Source: Parvibaculum sp963975745
Lineage (GTDB): Bacteria > Pseudomonadota > Alphaproteobacteria > Parvibaculales > Parvibaculaceae
Reading direction: 5' to 3'
Assembly (NCBI RefSeq): GCF_963975745.1
Contig: NZ_CAXBIB010000013.1
Location: 1 to 64,000, forward strand
DNA: 64,000 nucleotides
The notes beneath the pieces are model-generated. The model made no database searches and was not told where the DNA came from. It saw only the letters and a program-made list of their open reading frames with translations. The translations under genes and the position numbers were made by a program. Positions 53,347 through 61,978 of this stretch are shown piece after piece; the first letter of the stretch is position 1; every line of letters begins with the position of its first letter.

Positions 53347-55038
53347 ATGGAAGACCGTTTGGAGCGGCCGGAGGCCTTCGCGACACATGAGGTATTCAAC
53401 CAGCCGCCGCCGCTGGAGGATGTGAACCTCTATACCGCCGACCGGGCGCTTCAGGAGACCGTGGAGCGAGAAGGCGCTGGCGCGGCCAAGGCGTCGCTGA
53501 CGGCGTTCGGGAAAATTGTCGGGAGCGCCGAGACGATCGATCTCGGGCGGCAGGCGAATGCCTATTTGCCGGTGCTGAAAAGTTTCGACCGCTTCGGGCA
53601 TCGCGCCGACCGGGTCGAGTTTCATCCTTCCTATCACAGACTGATGGCGATCTCGGTGGCGCAGGGGCTGCACGGCTCACCCTGGGACCATCTGAAGGAC
53701 GGGCTCGACGCGAAGCCGAAGCCCGGCGCCGTCGTGGCGCGGCTGGCGGGCACCTACATGATGACGCAGGTGGAAGCGGGGCATGGCTGCCCGATCACCA
53801 TGACCAACGCCGCCGTGCCGGCGCTGATGTTCCAGCCGTCGCTCGCCAAGGAATGGATTCCGCGCATTCTCTCGCGCGACTATGACGAACGGTTCGCACC
53901 TGCGAAGGAAAAGTGCGGCGTGACGCTCGGCATGGGGATGACCGAGAAGCAGGGCGGCACCGACGTGCGCGCCAATACGACGGCGGCGATGCCGGTGAAT
54001 GGCGGCGGGCCGGGGGCCGAATATCGCATCACGGGACACAAATGGTTTTTCTCGGCGCCGATGTGCGATGCGTTCCTGGTGCTGGCGCAGGCCCCGAACG
54101 GTATTTCCTGTTTCCTGATGCCGCGCTTCACGCCGGATGGCGAGCCGAACGCGATCCGCATTCAGCGGCTGAAGGACAAGGTCGGCAACAAGTCGAATGC
54201 GTCCTCCGAGGTCGAGTTCCAGGCGGCGTCGGGCTGGCTGATCGGCGAGGAAGGGCGCGGCGTCCGCAATATCATCGAGATGGCGACCTATACGCGGCTC
54301 GACTGCGCGGTGGCGACGGCCGGGATGATGCGGCAGGCAGTCGCCCAAGCCGTCCATCATTGTTCGTACCGGACCGTGTTCCAGAAGAAGCTGATCGACC
54401 AGCCGCTGATGGCGAATGTGCTGGCCGATCTCGCGCTCGAAACGGAAGCGGCGACCGCGCTGTCGTTCCGCGTGGCGCGTTCGTTCGACCGGGCGCATCA
54501 GGACGAGGCAGAGGCGGCTTTCCGGCGGATCATGACGCCGGTCGCCAAATACTGGGTCTGCAAGCGGGCGCCGAACCTCGCTTATGAGGCGATGGAGTGC
54601 CTTGGCGGCAATGGCTATGTCGAGGAAGGCATCGCGGGGCGTATCTATCGCGAGATGCCGGTGAACGCGATCTGGGAAGGCTCGGGCAATGTGATGTGTC
54701 TCGACGTGCTCAGGGCGCTGGCGCGGGAGCCGCAGGCGCTCGACGTCGTGTTTACGGAGTTCGACGGCGCGCGGGGTGAGAATGCGGCCTATGACGGCGC
54801 GCTCGAGGCGCTGAAGGAGGCGTTTGCCGATTTCGGCTCGCTGGAGGCGCGCTCAAGGCAGGTTGTGGAGCAGATGGCGAAGGTGGCGGCCGGGTCGATC
54901 CTGCTCAAGCATGCGCCGCATGCGGTGTCGGACGCCTATTGCGCGACGCGGCTGGGGCGCGACTGGGGCGATGTTTACGGGACGCTGCCGGCGGGCGCGG
55001 ACATCGCGGCGATTGTCGAGCGGGCGCGGGTGGCGTAG
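53347..55038 (+). CDS. Acyl-CoA dehydrogenase, AidB-like
   Basis: This FAD-dependent protein has 563 residues, behind a strong AGAGGAGG site. It has MTMT-equivalent segments MGMTEKQGGTDVRANTT, ITGHKWFFSAPMCDAFLVLAQ, SCFLMPRF, RLKDKVGNKSNASSEVEF, GRGVRNIIEMATYTRLDCAVATAGMM and LGGNGYVEEGIAGRIYREMPVNAIWEGSGNV. These are characteristic of AidB (adaptive alkylation response) and its relatives, which keep a dehydrogenase fold and bind DNA in E. coli. It lacks ada/alk neighbours, so a metabolic acyl-CoA role is equally possible. Confidence 0.88.
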   Translation: MEDRLERPEAFATHEVFNQPPPLEDVNLYTADRALQETVEREGAGAAKASLTAFGKIVGSAETIDLGRQANAYLPVLKSFDRFGHRADRVEFHPSYHRLMAISVAQGLHGSPWDHLKDGLDAKPKPGAVVARLAGTYMMTQVEAGHGCPITMTNAAVPALMFQPSLAKEWIPRILSRDYDERFAPAKEKCGVTLGMGMTEKQGGTDVRANTTAAMPVNGGGPGAEYRITGHKWFFSAPMCDAFLVLAQAPNGISCFLMPRFTPDGEPNAIRIQRLKDKVGNKSNASSEVEFQAASGWLIGEEGRGVRNIIEMATYTRLDCAVATAGMMRQAVAQAVHHCSYRTVFQKKLIDQPLMANVLADLALETEAATALSFRVARSFDRAHQDEAEAAFRRIMTPVAKYWVCKRAPNLAYEAMECLGGNGYVEEGIAGRIYREMPVNAIWEGSGNVMCLDVLRALAREPQALDVVFTEFDGARGENAAYDGALEALKEAFADFGSLEARSRQVVEQMAKVAAGSILLKHAPHAVSDAYCATRLGRDWGDVYGTLPAGADIAAIVERARVA

Positions 55039-55251
55039 TCAGTTCTTTCGTTCCGTTCGGTCTTTCAGTAGCGGTATGCCGAACTGGATGACGATACAGG
55101 CCACCGCCGCAAGGAACATGATGACAGTAGCGCCGAAGGCCATCACTATTGCGAGCCCGTGATAGCTCACGCCGAAGTAACCGACGACGAACGCCGTACC
55201 ATAAATCGCAACGGCAAGAAGCAACAAGGTGCGTGCGATCTTAAGCGCCAT
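55039..55251 (-). CDS. Small two-helix membrane protein
   Basis: The 70-residue product has two hydrophobic helices (about 8-27 and 32-56) and a charged C-terminal tail (KDRTERKN). AGAAGGG lies four bases before the ATG at 55251, so the longer frame to 55317 is not used. I do not recognise the family. Its stop codon abuts the stop of the convergent acyl-CoA dehydrogenase. Confidence 0.6.
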   Translation of the reverse strand: MALKIARTLLLLAVAIYGTAFVVGYFGVSYHGLAIVMAFGATVIMFLAAVACIVIQFGIPLLKDRTERKN

Positions 55252-55293
55252 CGTGCCCTTCTCCGTCTCCCGATCAGTCGCGCCGCTCGTGGA

Positions 55294-55314
55294 CGCCGGC
55301 TTTCGCCGGGGTGA
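55294..55314. repeat. Short extragenic palindrome of the CCCGGCGAAAGCCGG type
   Basis: CGCCGGCTTTCGCCGGGGTGAC forms a GC hairpin and ends in GTGAC. It closely matches the CCCGGCTTTCGCCGGGATGAC unit at 34083-34103. Units of this sort are scattered in many bacterial genomes. Confidence 0.65.
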
Positions 55315-55340
55315 CATTGGTTATTTTAGCCGAACCGGGT

Positions 55341-56255
55341 TTATCCGAGTAGCCACAGCATCAGCGGCATGGTGATCGCGGCGAGGATGGTGGAGCCGGT
55401 GATCAGGCTGGCCATCAGCGTCGCGTCGCCGCCGAGCTGGCGGGCGAGGATGTAGGAGGAGGTGGCGCCGGGGACCGCGCCGCAGAGGATGACGACGGCG
55501 GCGGGCAATCCCGAGACGCCGAAGACGAAGCACCAGCCCGCCATCAGCACCGGCATGACCAGAAGTTTGAGGCCGCTGGTCAGCGCGACGATCCAGCCGG
55601 TTTCGAGGGCGTGTTTCGGTTGCAGGCCGGCACCGATGGCGATGAGGCCGATGGTGAGTGCGGCGGCGCCGAGAATGTCGAAGGTCGAGGCGAGCGGGCC
55701 GGGGAGGCCGATGCCGCTGACATTGAGCGCGATGCCGGCGGCGCAGGCGAGGATCAGCGGGTTCTTCGACAAGAGGCGCAGCACGGCGACGAGGCCGGCC
55801 GGTTCGTCGCCCGCATAGCGCGTCAGGATCAGCACCGAGAGCACATTGACCGTCGGCACCAGCACTGCGAAGGCGACGGCGGCGAGCGTCACGCCTTCGG
55901 GGCCGAAGAGCGAGCCGATGGCGGCGAGCGCCACAAAGCCGTTCCAGCGCGCGGCGCCCTGGAAGACCGACGAGAATTGCGGGCCGGAAAGCGGCAGCGC
56001 CTGCTTCATCAGCATCAGGATCGCCACCATCGAGAACAGGCCGGCGCCGAGCGCGGAGGCCATCGGGCCGATGTCGTGGTCGGCGAGGTCTGCGGTTGCC
56101 AGTGTGTGCAGCAGCAGGGCGGGGAAGAAGACGTAGTAGGTCAGGCGGTCGAGCGGCGCCCAGAGGCCCTCACCCGGAAAATCCATCCGCTTGATGACGA
56201 AACCGAGTGCGATGACCAGGAAGACCGGGATGAGGGAATTCAGGATGGGGAGCAT
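55341..56255 (-). CDS. AEC-family transporter (auxin efflux carrier-like)
   Basis: The 304-residue protein has about ten hydrophobic segments: LNSLIPVFLVIALGFVIKR at the start, RLTYYVFFPALLLHTLA, ARWNGFVALAAIGSLFGPEGV and CGAVPGATSSYILARQLGGDA near the end, typical of the AEC/MdcF family of small organic-acid or malonate carriers. The solute is unknown. AGAAGAAACGC precedes the ATG at 56255. It follows ruvX by 22 bases and may be cotranscribed. Confidence 0.88.
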   Translation of the reverse strand: MLPILNSLIPVFLVIALGFVIKRMDFPGEGLWAPLDRLTYYVFFPALLLHTLATADLADHDIGPMASALGAGLFSMVAILMLMKQALPLSGPQFSSVFQGAARWNGFVALAAIGSLFGPEGVTLAAVAFAVLVPTVNVLSVLILTRYAGDEPAGLVAVLRLLSKNPLILACAAGIALNVSGIGLPGPLASTFDILGAAALTIGLIAIGAGLQPKHALETGWIVALTSGLKLLVMPVLMAGWCFVFGVSGLPAAVVILCGAVPGATSSYILARQLGGDATLMASLITGSTILAAITMPLMLWLLG

Positions 56256-56277
56256 GCGTTTCTTCTTGTTGGTGTGC

Positions 56278-56748
56278 TCAGAGGCGGCGCAGGCGGTCGA
56301 GGGCGCCTTGCAGAATGTACGCCGCGGCCATCTTGTCGACCAGTTCGGCACGGCGGGCGCGGCTGGCGTCGGCGTCGAGCAGCGTGCGGGTGACGGCCAT
56401 GGTCGACATGCGCTCGTCCCAGAAGGCGATGGGCAGGCCGGTCAGCTTTTCGAGATTGCGGATGAAGGCGCGGGTCGACTGGACGCGCGGTCCTTCCGAG
56501 CCGTCCATGTTGAGCGGAAGGCCGACCACCAGACCGCCGGCGTCGTGTTCGGCGGCCAGCGCCAGCAGGCGGGCGGCATCGGCGGCGAACTTCGTCCGCT
56601 TGATGGTTTCGAGGGGGCTGGCGATCGACAACGAGACGTCGGAGAGGGCGAGGCCGATGGTTTTGGTGCCGAGATCGACCCCGATCAGGCGCTGGCCGCG
56701 CTTCAGCAACGGCTTCAGCTCGTCCAGTGACTTCAGATTGCCGCTCAA
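56278..56748 (-). CDS. ruvX: Putative pre-16S rRNA nuclease / Holliday junction resolvase RuvX (YqgF)
   Basis: The 156-residue RNase-H-fold protein has GQRLIGVDLGTKTIGLALSD with the first catalytic Asp, GLVVGLPLNMDGSEGPRVQSTRAF, FWDERMSTMAVTRTLL with Glu, and LVDKMAAAYILQGALD with Asp. The best start is the TTG at 56748, ten bases after AAGGA, because the longer frame contains no ribosome site and a non-family sequence. Length then fits the family. It diverges from gatC with a short promoter gap. Confidence 0.9.
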   Translation of the reverse strand: MSGNLKSLDELKPLLKRGQRLIGVDLGTKTIGLALSDVSLSIASPLETIKRTKFAADAARLLALAAEHDAGGLVVGLPLNMDGSEGPRVQSTRAFIRNLEKLTGLPIAFWDERMSTMAVTRTLLDADASRARRAELVDKMAAAYILQGALDRLRRL

Positions 56749-56948
56749 GTGGCTGTCATCCTTAAAAAAATTCGTCCGGGCGGACAATAGTGGGGCAGCG
56801 GGGGCCACGCAATCCACCCATCTCATATAAAGAGAGCGGGCGGCGTTGCGGCGCGGGGCTGCGGCTTGTTATGTTCCCCCGCGATTCAGCGGGCAAAGGG
56901 CCACTCGGCCCTGCGACCCCGCTTTCACAACCAGGACAAGGCAGGCCC

Positions 56949-57236
56949 ATGTCGGTCGATCAGAAAACGGTCCGGCACATCGCCCGGCTTGCGCGGATTG
57001 CCGTGCGGGACGATGAGCTGGAGGCGCTCGAAAAGGAACTCAACGGCATTCTCGACTGGGTCGAGCAACTGGCCGAGGTCAATGTCGAGGGCGTCGAGCC
57101 GATGACCAGTGCGGTCGAGACCGCGATGAAGATGCGCGATGATGTGGCGGCGGTCCAGAACCTCCAGAAGGAAGTGACGCGCAACGCGCCAGGCGCCGAG
57201 GACGGCTTCTATGTGGTGCCGAAGGTGGTGGAGTGA
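56949..57236 (+). CDS. gatC: Asp-tRNA(Asn)/Glu-tRNA(Gln) amidotransferase subunit C
   Basis: GatC holds the GatA-GatB complex together. The 95-residue protein has DQKTVRHIARLARIAVRDDELEALEKELNGILDWVEQL, VEGVEPMTSAV, MRDDVAA and the C-terminal GFYVVPKVVE, the family pattern. The ATG at 56949 is the family start. It begins the gatC-gatA-gatB operon, with gatA following directly. Confidence 0.96.
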   Translation: MSVDQKTVRHIARLARIAVRDDELEALEKELNGILDWVEQLAEVNVEGVEPMTSAVETAMKMRDDVAAVQNLQKEVTRNAPGAEDGFYVVPKVVE

Positions 57237-57238
57237 GC

Positions 57239-58717
57239 ATGAGCGACCTGACGAAACTGACGCTCGCCGGCGCGCGCGACGCGCTGAAGAAGAAAGATAT
57301 CACCTCCGCGGAACTGACCGGCGCCTATATCGCCGAGGTCGAGGCCGGTGCGCCGCTCAATGCCTATGTGACGGTGACGGCCGAGAAGGCGATGGAGATG
57401 GCGAAGGCTTCCGACGCGAAGCTCGCGAAGGGCGAGGGCGGGTCACTGGAAGGGCTGCCGCTCGGCATCAAGGATCTTTTCTGCACCAAGGACGTGCTGA
57501 CGACAGCCTCAAGCCACATTCTCGACGGCTTTCATCCGCCGTATGAGTCGACCGTAACCGCCAATCTGTGGCGCGACGGGGCGGTGATGCTTGGCAAGCT
57601 CAACAATGACGAGTTCGCCATGGGTTCGTCCAACGAGACCAGCTATTACGGGCCTGTGGTCAATCCCTGGCGGCGCAAGGGCGACGCGACGAAGCTGGTG
57701 CCGGGCGGTTCGTCGGGCGGTTCTTCGGCGGCGGTGGCGGCAAAGCTCTGTCTGGCGGCGACGGCGACCGATACGGGCGGTTCGATCCGCCAGCCGGCCG
57801 CCTTCACCGGCACGGTCGGCATCAAGCCGACCTATGGGCGCTGCTCGCGCTGGGGGATCGTCGCCTTCGCCTCATCGCTCGACCAGGCCGGACCGATCGC
57901 GCGGGATGTGCGCGACGCGGCGATCATGCTGCGCTCGATGGCGGGGCATGACGAGAAGGACACGACCAGCGTCGACCGGCCGGTGCCGGACTATGAGGCG
58001 GCGCTCGGGCAGGGCGTCAAGGGACTCAAGGTCGGCATTCCGAAAGAGTACCGGGTCGACGGGATGCCGGCCGAGATCGACGCGCTGTGGTCGCAGGGTA
58101 TCGAATGGCTGAAGGTGGCGGGCGCCGAGATCAAGGAGGTCAGCCTGCCATATACGAAGTACGCGCTGCCGACCTATTATATCGTTGCGCCGGCGGAATG
58201 TTCATCCAATCTGGCGCGCTATGACGGCGTGCGCTACGGGCTCCGGGTCGAAGGCCGCGACATCACCGAGATGTACGAGAAGACGCGAGCGGCCGGTTTC
58301 GGCGCCGAAGTGCGGCGCCGGGTGCTGATGGGCACCTATGTGCTGTCGGCCGGCTATTACGATGCCTATTACCTCAAGGCGCAAAAGGTGCGGACGCTGA
58401 TCGCGCGGGACTTCGCCACGGCCTTTGCCGATGTCGACGTGCTGCTGACGCCAACGGCGCCATCGGCCGCCTTCGGTATCGGCGAGAAGACCGACGATCC
58501 ATTGTCGATGTATCTCAACGACGTCTTCACGGTGACGGTCAACCTGGCCGGGTTGCCGGGGATTTCGGTGCCGGCGGGCCTCTCGGCCGAGGGGCTGCCG
58601 CTCGGGCTGCAGCTGATCGGACGGACATTCGACGAGGAGACCCTGCTGCGCGCGGCCAATGCCGTCGAGCAGGCGGCCGATTTCAAGGCGGCGCCGGAAG
58701 CGTGGTGGAAAGCATGA
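57239..58717 (+). CDS. gatA: Asp-tRNA(Asn)/Glu-tRNA(Gln) amidotransferase subunit A
   Basis: GatA releases ammonia from glutamine or asparagine for the amidation of misacylated tRNA. The 492-residue amidase-signature protein has the Lys-cisSer-Ser triad: K78 in LPLGIKDLF, S158 in PGGSSGGSSAAV and S182 in TDTGGSIRQPAAF. A GTG at 57233, overlapping the gatC stop, is an alternative start two codons upstream. The C-terminal block GLPGISVPAGLSAEGLPLGLQLIG is typical. Confidence 0.97.
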   Translation: MSDLTKLTLAGARDALKKKDITSAELTGAYIAEVEAGAPLNAYVTVTAEKAMEMAKASDAKLAKGEGGSLEGLPLGIKDLFCTKDVLTTASSHILDGFHPPYESTVTANLWRDGAVMLGKLNNDEFAMGSSNETSYYGPVVNPWRRKGDATKLVPGGSSGGSSAAVAAKLCLAATATDTGGSIRQPAAFTGTVGIKPTYGRCSRWGIVAFASSLDQAGPIARDVRDAAIMLRSMAGHDEKDTTSVDRPVPDYEAALGQGVKGLKVGIPKEYRVDGMPAEIDALWSQGIEWLKVAGAEIKEVSLPYTKYALPTYYIVAPAECSSNLARYDGVRYGLRVEGRDITEMYEKTRAAGFGAEVRRRVLMGTYVLSAGYYDAYYLKAQKVRTLIARDFATAFADVDVLLTPTAPSAAFGIGEKTDDPLSMYLNDVFTVTVNLAGLPGISVPAGLSAEGLPLGLQLIGRTFDEETLLRAANAVEQAADFKAAPEAWWKA

Positions 58718-60222
58718 TGAGCGATTTCGAAAGCACGATGCGCAAGCGGGAAGCCCGGCCGGAAGACCTGATCCGCGGAGCCACCGGCGACTGGGAGATC
58801 ATTCTCGGCCTCGAGGTGCATGCCCAGGTGACCTCGCAGGCCAAGCTCTTTTCGGCGTCCTCGACCCGGTTCGGCGCCGAGCAGAACACGCAGGTCAGCT
58901 TCGTCGATGCGGCGATGCCGGGCATGCTGCCGGTCATCAACCGTTATTGCGTCGAGCAGGCCGTGCGCACCGGTCTTGGTCTCAAGGCGCAGATCAATCT
59001 GCGCTCGGTCTTCGACCGCAAGAACTATTTCTATCCGGACCTGCCGCAGGGCTACCAGATTTCGCAGTTCAAGCATCCGATCGTTGGCGAGGGCGAAGTC
59101 GTGCTCGACATGGCGGATGGGCGGACCGTGCATGTCGGCATCGAGCGGCTGCATCTCGAACAGGATGCCGGCAAGAGCCTGCACGATCAGCACCCCGCCA
59201 TGAGTTTCGTCGACCTCAACCGGTCGGGCGTGGCGCTGATGGAGATCGTTTCGAAGCCGGACATGCGCTCGGCGGAGGAGGCGCGGGCCTATGTAACCAA
59301 GCTGCGGACGATCCTGCGCTATCTCGGCACCTGCGACGGCAACATGGAGGAGGGTTCGCTCCGCGCCGACGTTAACGTTTCGGTGCGCAAGGTGGGCGCG
59401 CCGCTGGGTACGCGCTGCGAGATCAAGAATGTCAATTCGATCCGCTTCATCGGCCAGGCGATCGAGCATGAGGCGCGGCGGCAGATTGAAATTCTCGAAG
59501 ACGGCGGGAAGATCGATCAGGAGACGCGGCTTTTCGACCCGAAAACCGGCGAGACACGCTCGATGCGTTCCAAGGAAGAGGCGCATGACTACCGCTACTT
59601 CCCCGATCCCGATCTTCTGCCGCTGGTGCTGAAACAGGCGGATGTCGACGCGGTCCGGGCTGCCCTGCCGGAACTTCCGGACGAGAAGAAGGCGCGCCTG
59701 ATCTCGGACTATGGATTGTCGCCCTATGACGCGACCGTGCTGGTGGGCGAGTCCGCCCGTGCCGACTTCTTCGAGGCGGTGGCGAATGGACGGGATGCGA
59801 AGCTGGCAGCCAACTGGGTGACCGGCGATTTCTTCGCCGCGCTGAACCGGGAAGGGCATTCGATCGAGCAGTCTCCGGTGAGTGCAAGACAGCTCGGCGA
59901 GCTGCTCGATCTGATCTCGGACGGCACCATCTCCGGGCGAATCGCCAAGCAGATTTTTGATTCGATGTACAAAACGGGCCGTGACCCCTCCCAAATCGTC
60001 GAGGAAGAAGGCCTAAGGCAAGTCACGGATTTAGGGGCGATCGAGGCCGCTGTCGACGCCGTCATCGCGGCAAACCCCGATAAAGTCGAGCAAACAAAAG
60101 TCAAGCCTCAACTTGCGGGCTGGTTTGTCGGACAAGTGATGAAATCCACGTCTGGCAAGGCAAATCCGCAAGTCGTCAACGAAATCCTCGCCCGAAAACT
60201 CGGCCTATCATCCGAAGGCTGA
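58714..60222 (+). CDS. gatB: Asp-tRNA(Asn)/Glu-tRNA(Gln) amidotransferase subunit B
   Basis: GatB binds the misacylated tRNA and carries out the kinase and transamidation steps. The 502-residue protein has WEIILGLEVHAQV, RKNYFYPDLPQGYQISQF, HDQHPAMSFVDLNRSGVALMEIVS, EGSLRADVNVSVR, GTRCEIKNVNSIRFIGQAIEHEARRQ and the C-terminal YqeY-like helical domain (from about 350). The ATG at 58714 overlaps the gatA stop (ATGA); the next codon is also ATG. The organism therefore makes Gln-tRNA and/or Asn-tRNA indirectly. Confidence 0.97.
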   Translation: MMSDFESTMRKREARPEDLIRGATGDWEIILGLEVHAQVTSQAKLFSASSTRFGAEQNTQVSFVDAAMPGMLPVINRYCVEQAVRTGLGLKAQINLRSVFDRKNYFYPDLPQGYQISQFKHPIVGEGEVVLDMADGRTVHVGIERLHLEQDAGKSLHDQHPAMSFVDLNRSGVALMEIVSKPDMRSAEEARAYVTKLRTILRYLGTCDGNMEEGSLRADVNVSVRKVGAPLGTRCEIKNVNSIRFIGQAIEHEARRQIEILEDGGKIDQETRLFDPKTGETRSMRSKEEAHDYRYFPDPDLLPLVLKQADVDAVRAALPELPDEKKARLISDYGLSPYDATVLVGESARADFFEAVANGRDAKLAANWVTGDFFAALNREGHSIEQSPVSARQLGELLDLISDGTISGRIAKQIFDSMYKTGRDPSQIVEEEGLRQVTDLGAIEAAVDAVIAANPDKVEQTKVKPQLAGWFVGQVMKSTSGKANPQVVNEILARKLGLSSEG

Positions 60223-60258
60223 CGAAAATTTCTGGCCTCCAGGTGAACCGTTTGTAAA

Positions 60259-60278
60259 CCACTCTCGACCGAGAGTGG
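60259..60278. other. Perfect hairpin downstream of gatB
   Basis: CCACTCTC (60259-60266), loop GACC, GAGAGTGG (60271-60278), eight pairs, 37 bases after the gatB stop. No T run follows, so it may be a processing or Rho-type end, or a protein site. The rest of the 219-base gap to the H1-like gene holds no other gene. Confidence 0.5.
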
Positions 60279-60441
60279 GACGGGGACGCTTGCACAAAAC
60301 CTTTGCAATGTGTTGCCGAGCGCTTTGTCCGCGCTCATATTATTTGTGTGCGCCTGAGGGGTACGAGGGCGCTCGCAGTGTGTGCGTTGCGAATACACAG
60401 ATTGTCGCCAACGATAACGGCACATCAGGAGCTAGAGAAAT

Positions 60442-60939
60442 ATGGCTACCAAGACAAAAGCTAAGCCGAAAGCGGCGGCCAAAAAGGCCCCCGCCAAGAA
60501 GGCCGCGGCCAAGAAGCCCGCTGCCAAGAAGAAGACAGTGAAGAAGCTCGCGGCGAAGACGACCGCGGCGAAGAAGGCCCCCGCCAAGAAGAAGGCGCCG
60601 GCCAAGAAGAAGGCCCCGGCCAAGAAGAAGGCCGTGAAGAAGGCGGTTGCGAAGAAGACGGTTGCCAAGAAGGCTCCCGCGAAGCGCAAGCCCGCCGCCA
60701 AGAAGAAGCCGGCCGCGAAGCGCAAGCCCGCTGCCAAGAAGACGGCGGCGAAGAAGGCTCCTGCGAAGCGGAAGCCTGCCGCCAAGAAGAAGCCGGCCGC
60801 GAAGCGCAAGCCCGCTGCCAAGAAGACGGCGGCGAAGAAGGCTCCCGCGAAGCGGAAGCCTGCCGCCAAGAAGAAGCCGGCTGCAAAGCGGAAACCCGCT
60901 GCGAAGCGGAAGCCTGCAGCACGCAAGAAGGCCGCTTAA
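60442..60939 (+). CDS. Histone H1-like lysine/alanine/proline repeat DNA-binding protein
   Basis: The 165-residue protein is almost only Lys, Ala, Pro and a few Arg and Thr, built from units such as KKAPAK, AAKKPAA and AKRKPAAKKK. It is like the C-terminal domain of histone H1, the chlamydial Hc2 and AlgP-type proteins, which bind DNA non-specifically and compact the nucleoid. It has no folded domain. At DNA level the second half has two nearly identical 84-base repeats, so length is likely to vary between strains. A weak AGGAGC site precedes the ATG. The long basic tail of TopA is similar in composition. Confidence 0.88.
   Translation: MATKTKAKPKAAAKKAPAKKAAAKKPAAKKKTVKKLAAKTTAAKKAPAKKKAPAKKKAPAKKKAVKKAVAKKTVAKKAPAKRKPAAKKKPAAKRKPAAKKTAAKKAPAKRKPAAKKKPAAKRKPAAKKTAAKKAPAKRKPAAKKKPAAKRKPAAKRKPAARKKAA
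60721..60888 (+). repeat. Two tandem 84-base repeats inside the H1-like gene
   Basis: The unit at 60721-60804 (starting CGCAAGCCCGCTGCCAAG) is repeated at 60805-60888 with three base differences, all silent at the third codon position. A degenerate third copy begins at 60889. Each unit encodes 28 residues. Confidence 0.85.
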
Positions 60940-60945
60940 GGCCCA

Positions 60946-61469
60946 ATGAGCGATACTCGCCGGCCAAAACCCGCGAAGGCGGCGGCGAAGCGTTCTTCAG
61001 CCAGGTGGAGTCCCGCGTTTATGCGGGGCGAAGCCAAGTCGATCGATTGCCACGACCGGCCGGGATTTGGTGGCCGGAAGGTTTCGATCATGCTGGGGAG
61101 GTGCAAGCTGCCTTACGCGGTCCGGCCGGTGAATATCGGTATTGGTGACCCGTTCAAGCGATCCGAGTTGAAGATCGCAGCGAACAACCGGATGCCAGCC
61201 ATCGTGGATCCTGACGGTCCCGGGGGGAAGCCGATTTCGAATTTCGAGTCGGGGGTATCCTTGAATATCTCGGCGGCAGGGCGAAAGAATTCCGTTTTGC
61301 CAGTGTGCCATCGAGGATTGAGGCCGACCAATGGCTGTTCTGGCAGATGGCTGGGCTTGGTCCGATTGCGGGCCAAGCCCATCATTTTGTCCGGCGTACC
61401 ATCGGCGATATGAACAAGGAAACCGGCCAGGGGAAGGCCCCTGTTCGGGCAACGCGCACAATGGGTTAG
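60946..61469 (+). pseudogene. Decayed glutathione S-transferase gene (paralogue of the GST at 61979)
   Basis: The frame from 60946 encodes GGRKVSIMLGRCKLPYAVRPVNIGIGDPF, LKIAANNRMPAIVDPDGPGG and FESG, which aligns with GRKVSIMLEEAGLPYVVHPVNIGENEQF and LKISPNNRIPAIVD of the intact GST. A single-base loss at about 61253-61258 shifts the frame. In the third frame LEYLGGRAKEFRF, then QWLFWQMAGLGPIAGQAHHF (the match to EWMMWQMSGVGPMFGQLNHF), continue to TAG at 61467-61469. The thioredoxin-fold start is also damaged and the helical C-terminal domain is truncated. The first 30 codons have no GST counterpart. Confidence 0.85.
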
Positions 61470-61557
61470 CGGGTCGAGCTTAAAGGCCGGTTCGTTTATG
61501 CTATGCTGGCAGCGCCCTCGGAGATGGGGGCGCTGTTCGCATTCGGGGGACGCCATA

Positions 61558-61905
61558 ATGCGCATTTTTCAGGTCATGTTGATCGCCGTTGCGACCGTAA
61601 CGTTGCCACTGGCGGCAAAGGCGGACATGACGACTGGCACCGGCAGCATGATCAAGAAGGATGCCTATGGCACCGAAAACCTCTGGGGACGGGTGCTGAC
61701 CGTCCCGCGGGACGGCACCGTGGTTCGGGTCATGTACGGCACTTACGGATTCTCGATCCGGGATGCGGAGGGACGAACCGTCGGAGACTTTCTTCTGCCG
61801 GAAATGGCGGTCGGGACCCGGCTCGCTGCGGGTGAATATCGTGTCGTGCCCTATGTCTGCGAGAAGCATCGGCATCATCACGTCGAAGTGACGGTCGCTT
61901 ACTGA
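61558..61905 (+). CDS. Small secreted hypothetical protein
   Basis: The 115-residue product has a signal peptide (about 1-22, ending AAKA) and then a beta-rich mature part: TENLWGRVLTVPRDGTVVRVMYGTYGFSI, GRTVGDFLLPEMAVGTRLAAGEYRVVPYVC and the His-rich end EKHRHHHVEVTVAY. I do not recognise a family. The single Cys and the histidine cluster could bind a metal. The leader contains a hairpin CAGCGCCC/GGGCGCTG (61510-61535). It sits between the GST pseudogene and the intact GST. Confidence 0.6.
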   Translation: MRIFQVMLIAVATVTLPLAAKADMTTGTGSMIKKDAYGTENLWGRVLTVPRDGTVVRVMYGTYGFSIRDAEGRTVGDFLLPEMAVGTRLAAGEYRVVPYVCEKHRHHHVEVTVAY

Positions 61906-61978
61906 TCCCCACTCGACGGCGCCGTCGTGCTGCCGCCATAGTCGCGCCACTCATCAGTTTCAACACGAATGGTGCCTC

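Noticed and set aside
60721..60888. Tandem repeats as a CRISPR array
   Set aside because: The repeats are in frame inside a Lys/Ala-rich coding sequence and have no spacers.
61498..61557. Upstream extension of the secreted 115-residue protein
   Set aside because: It would hide the signal peptide at the ATG 61558 and overlaps a leader hairpin.
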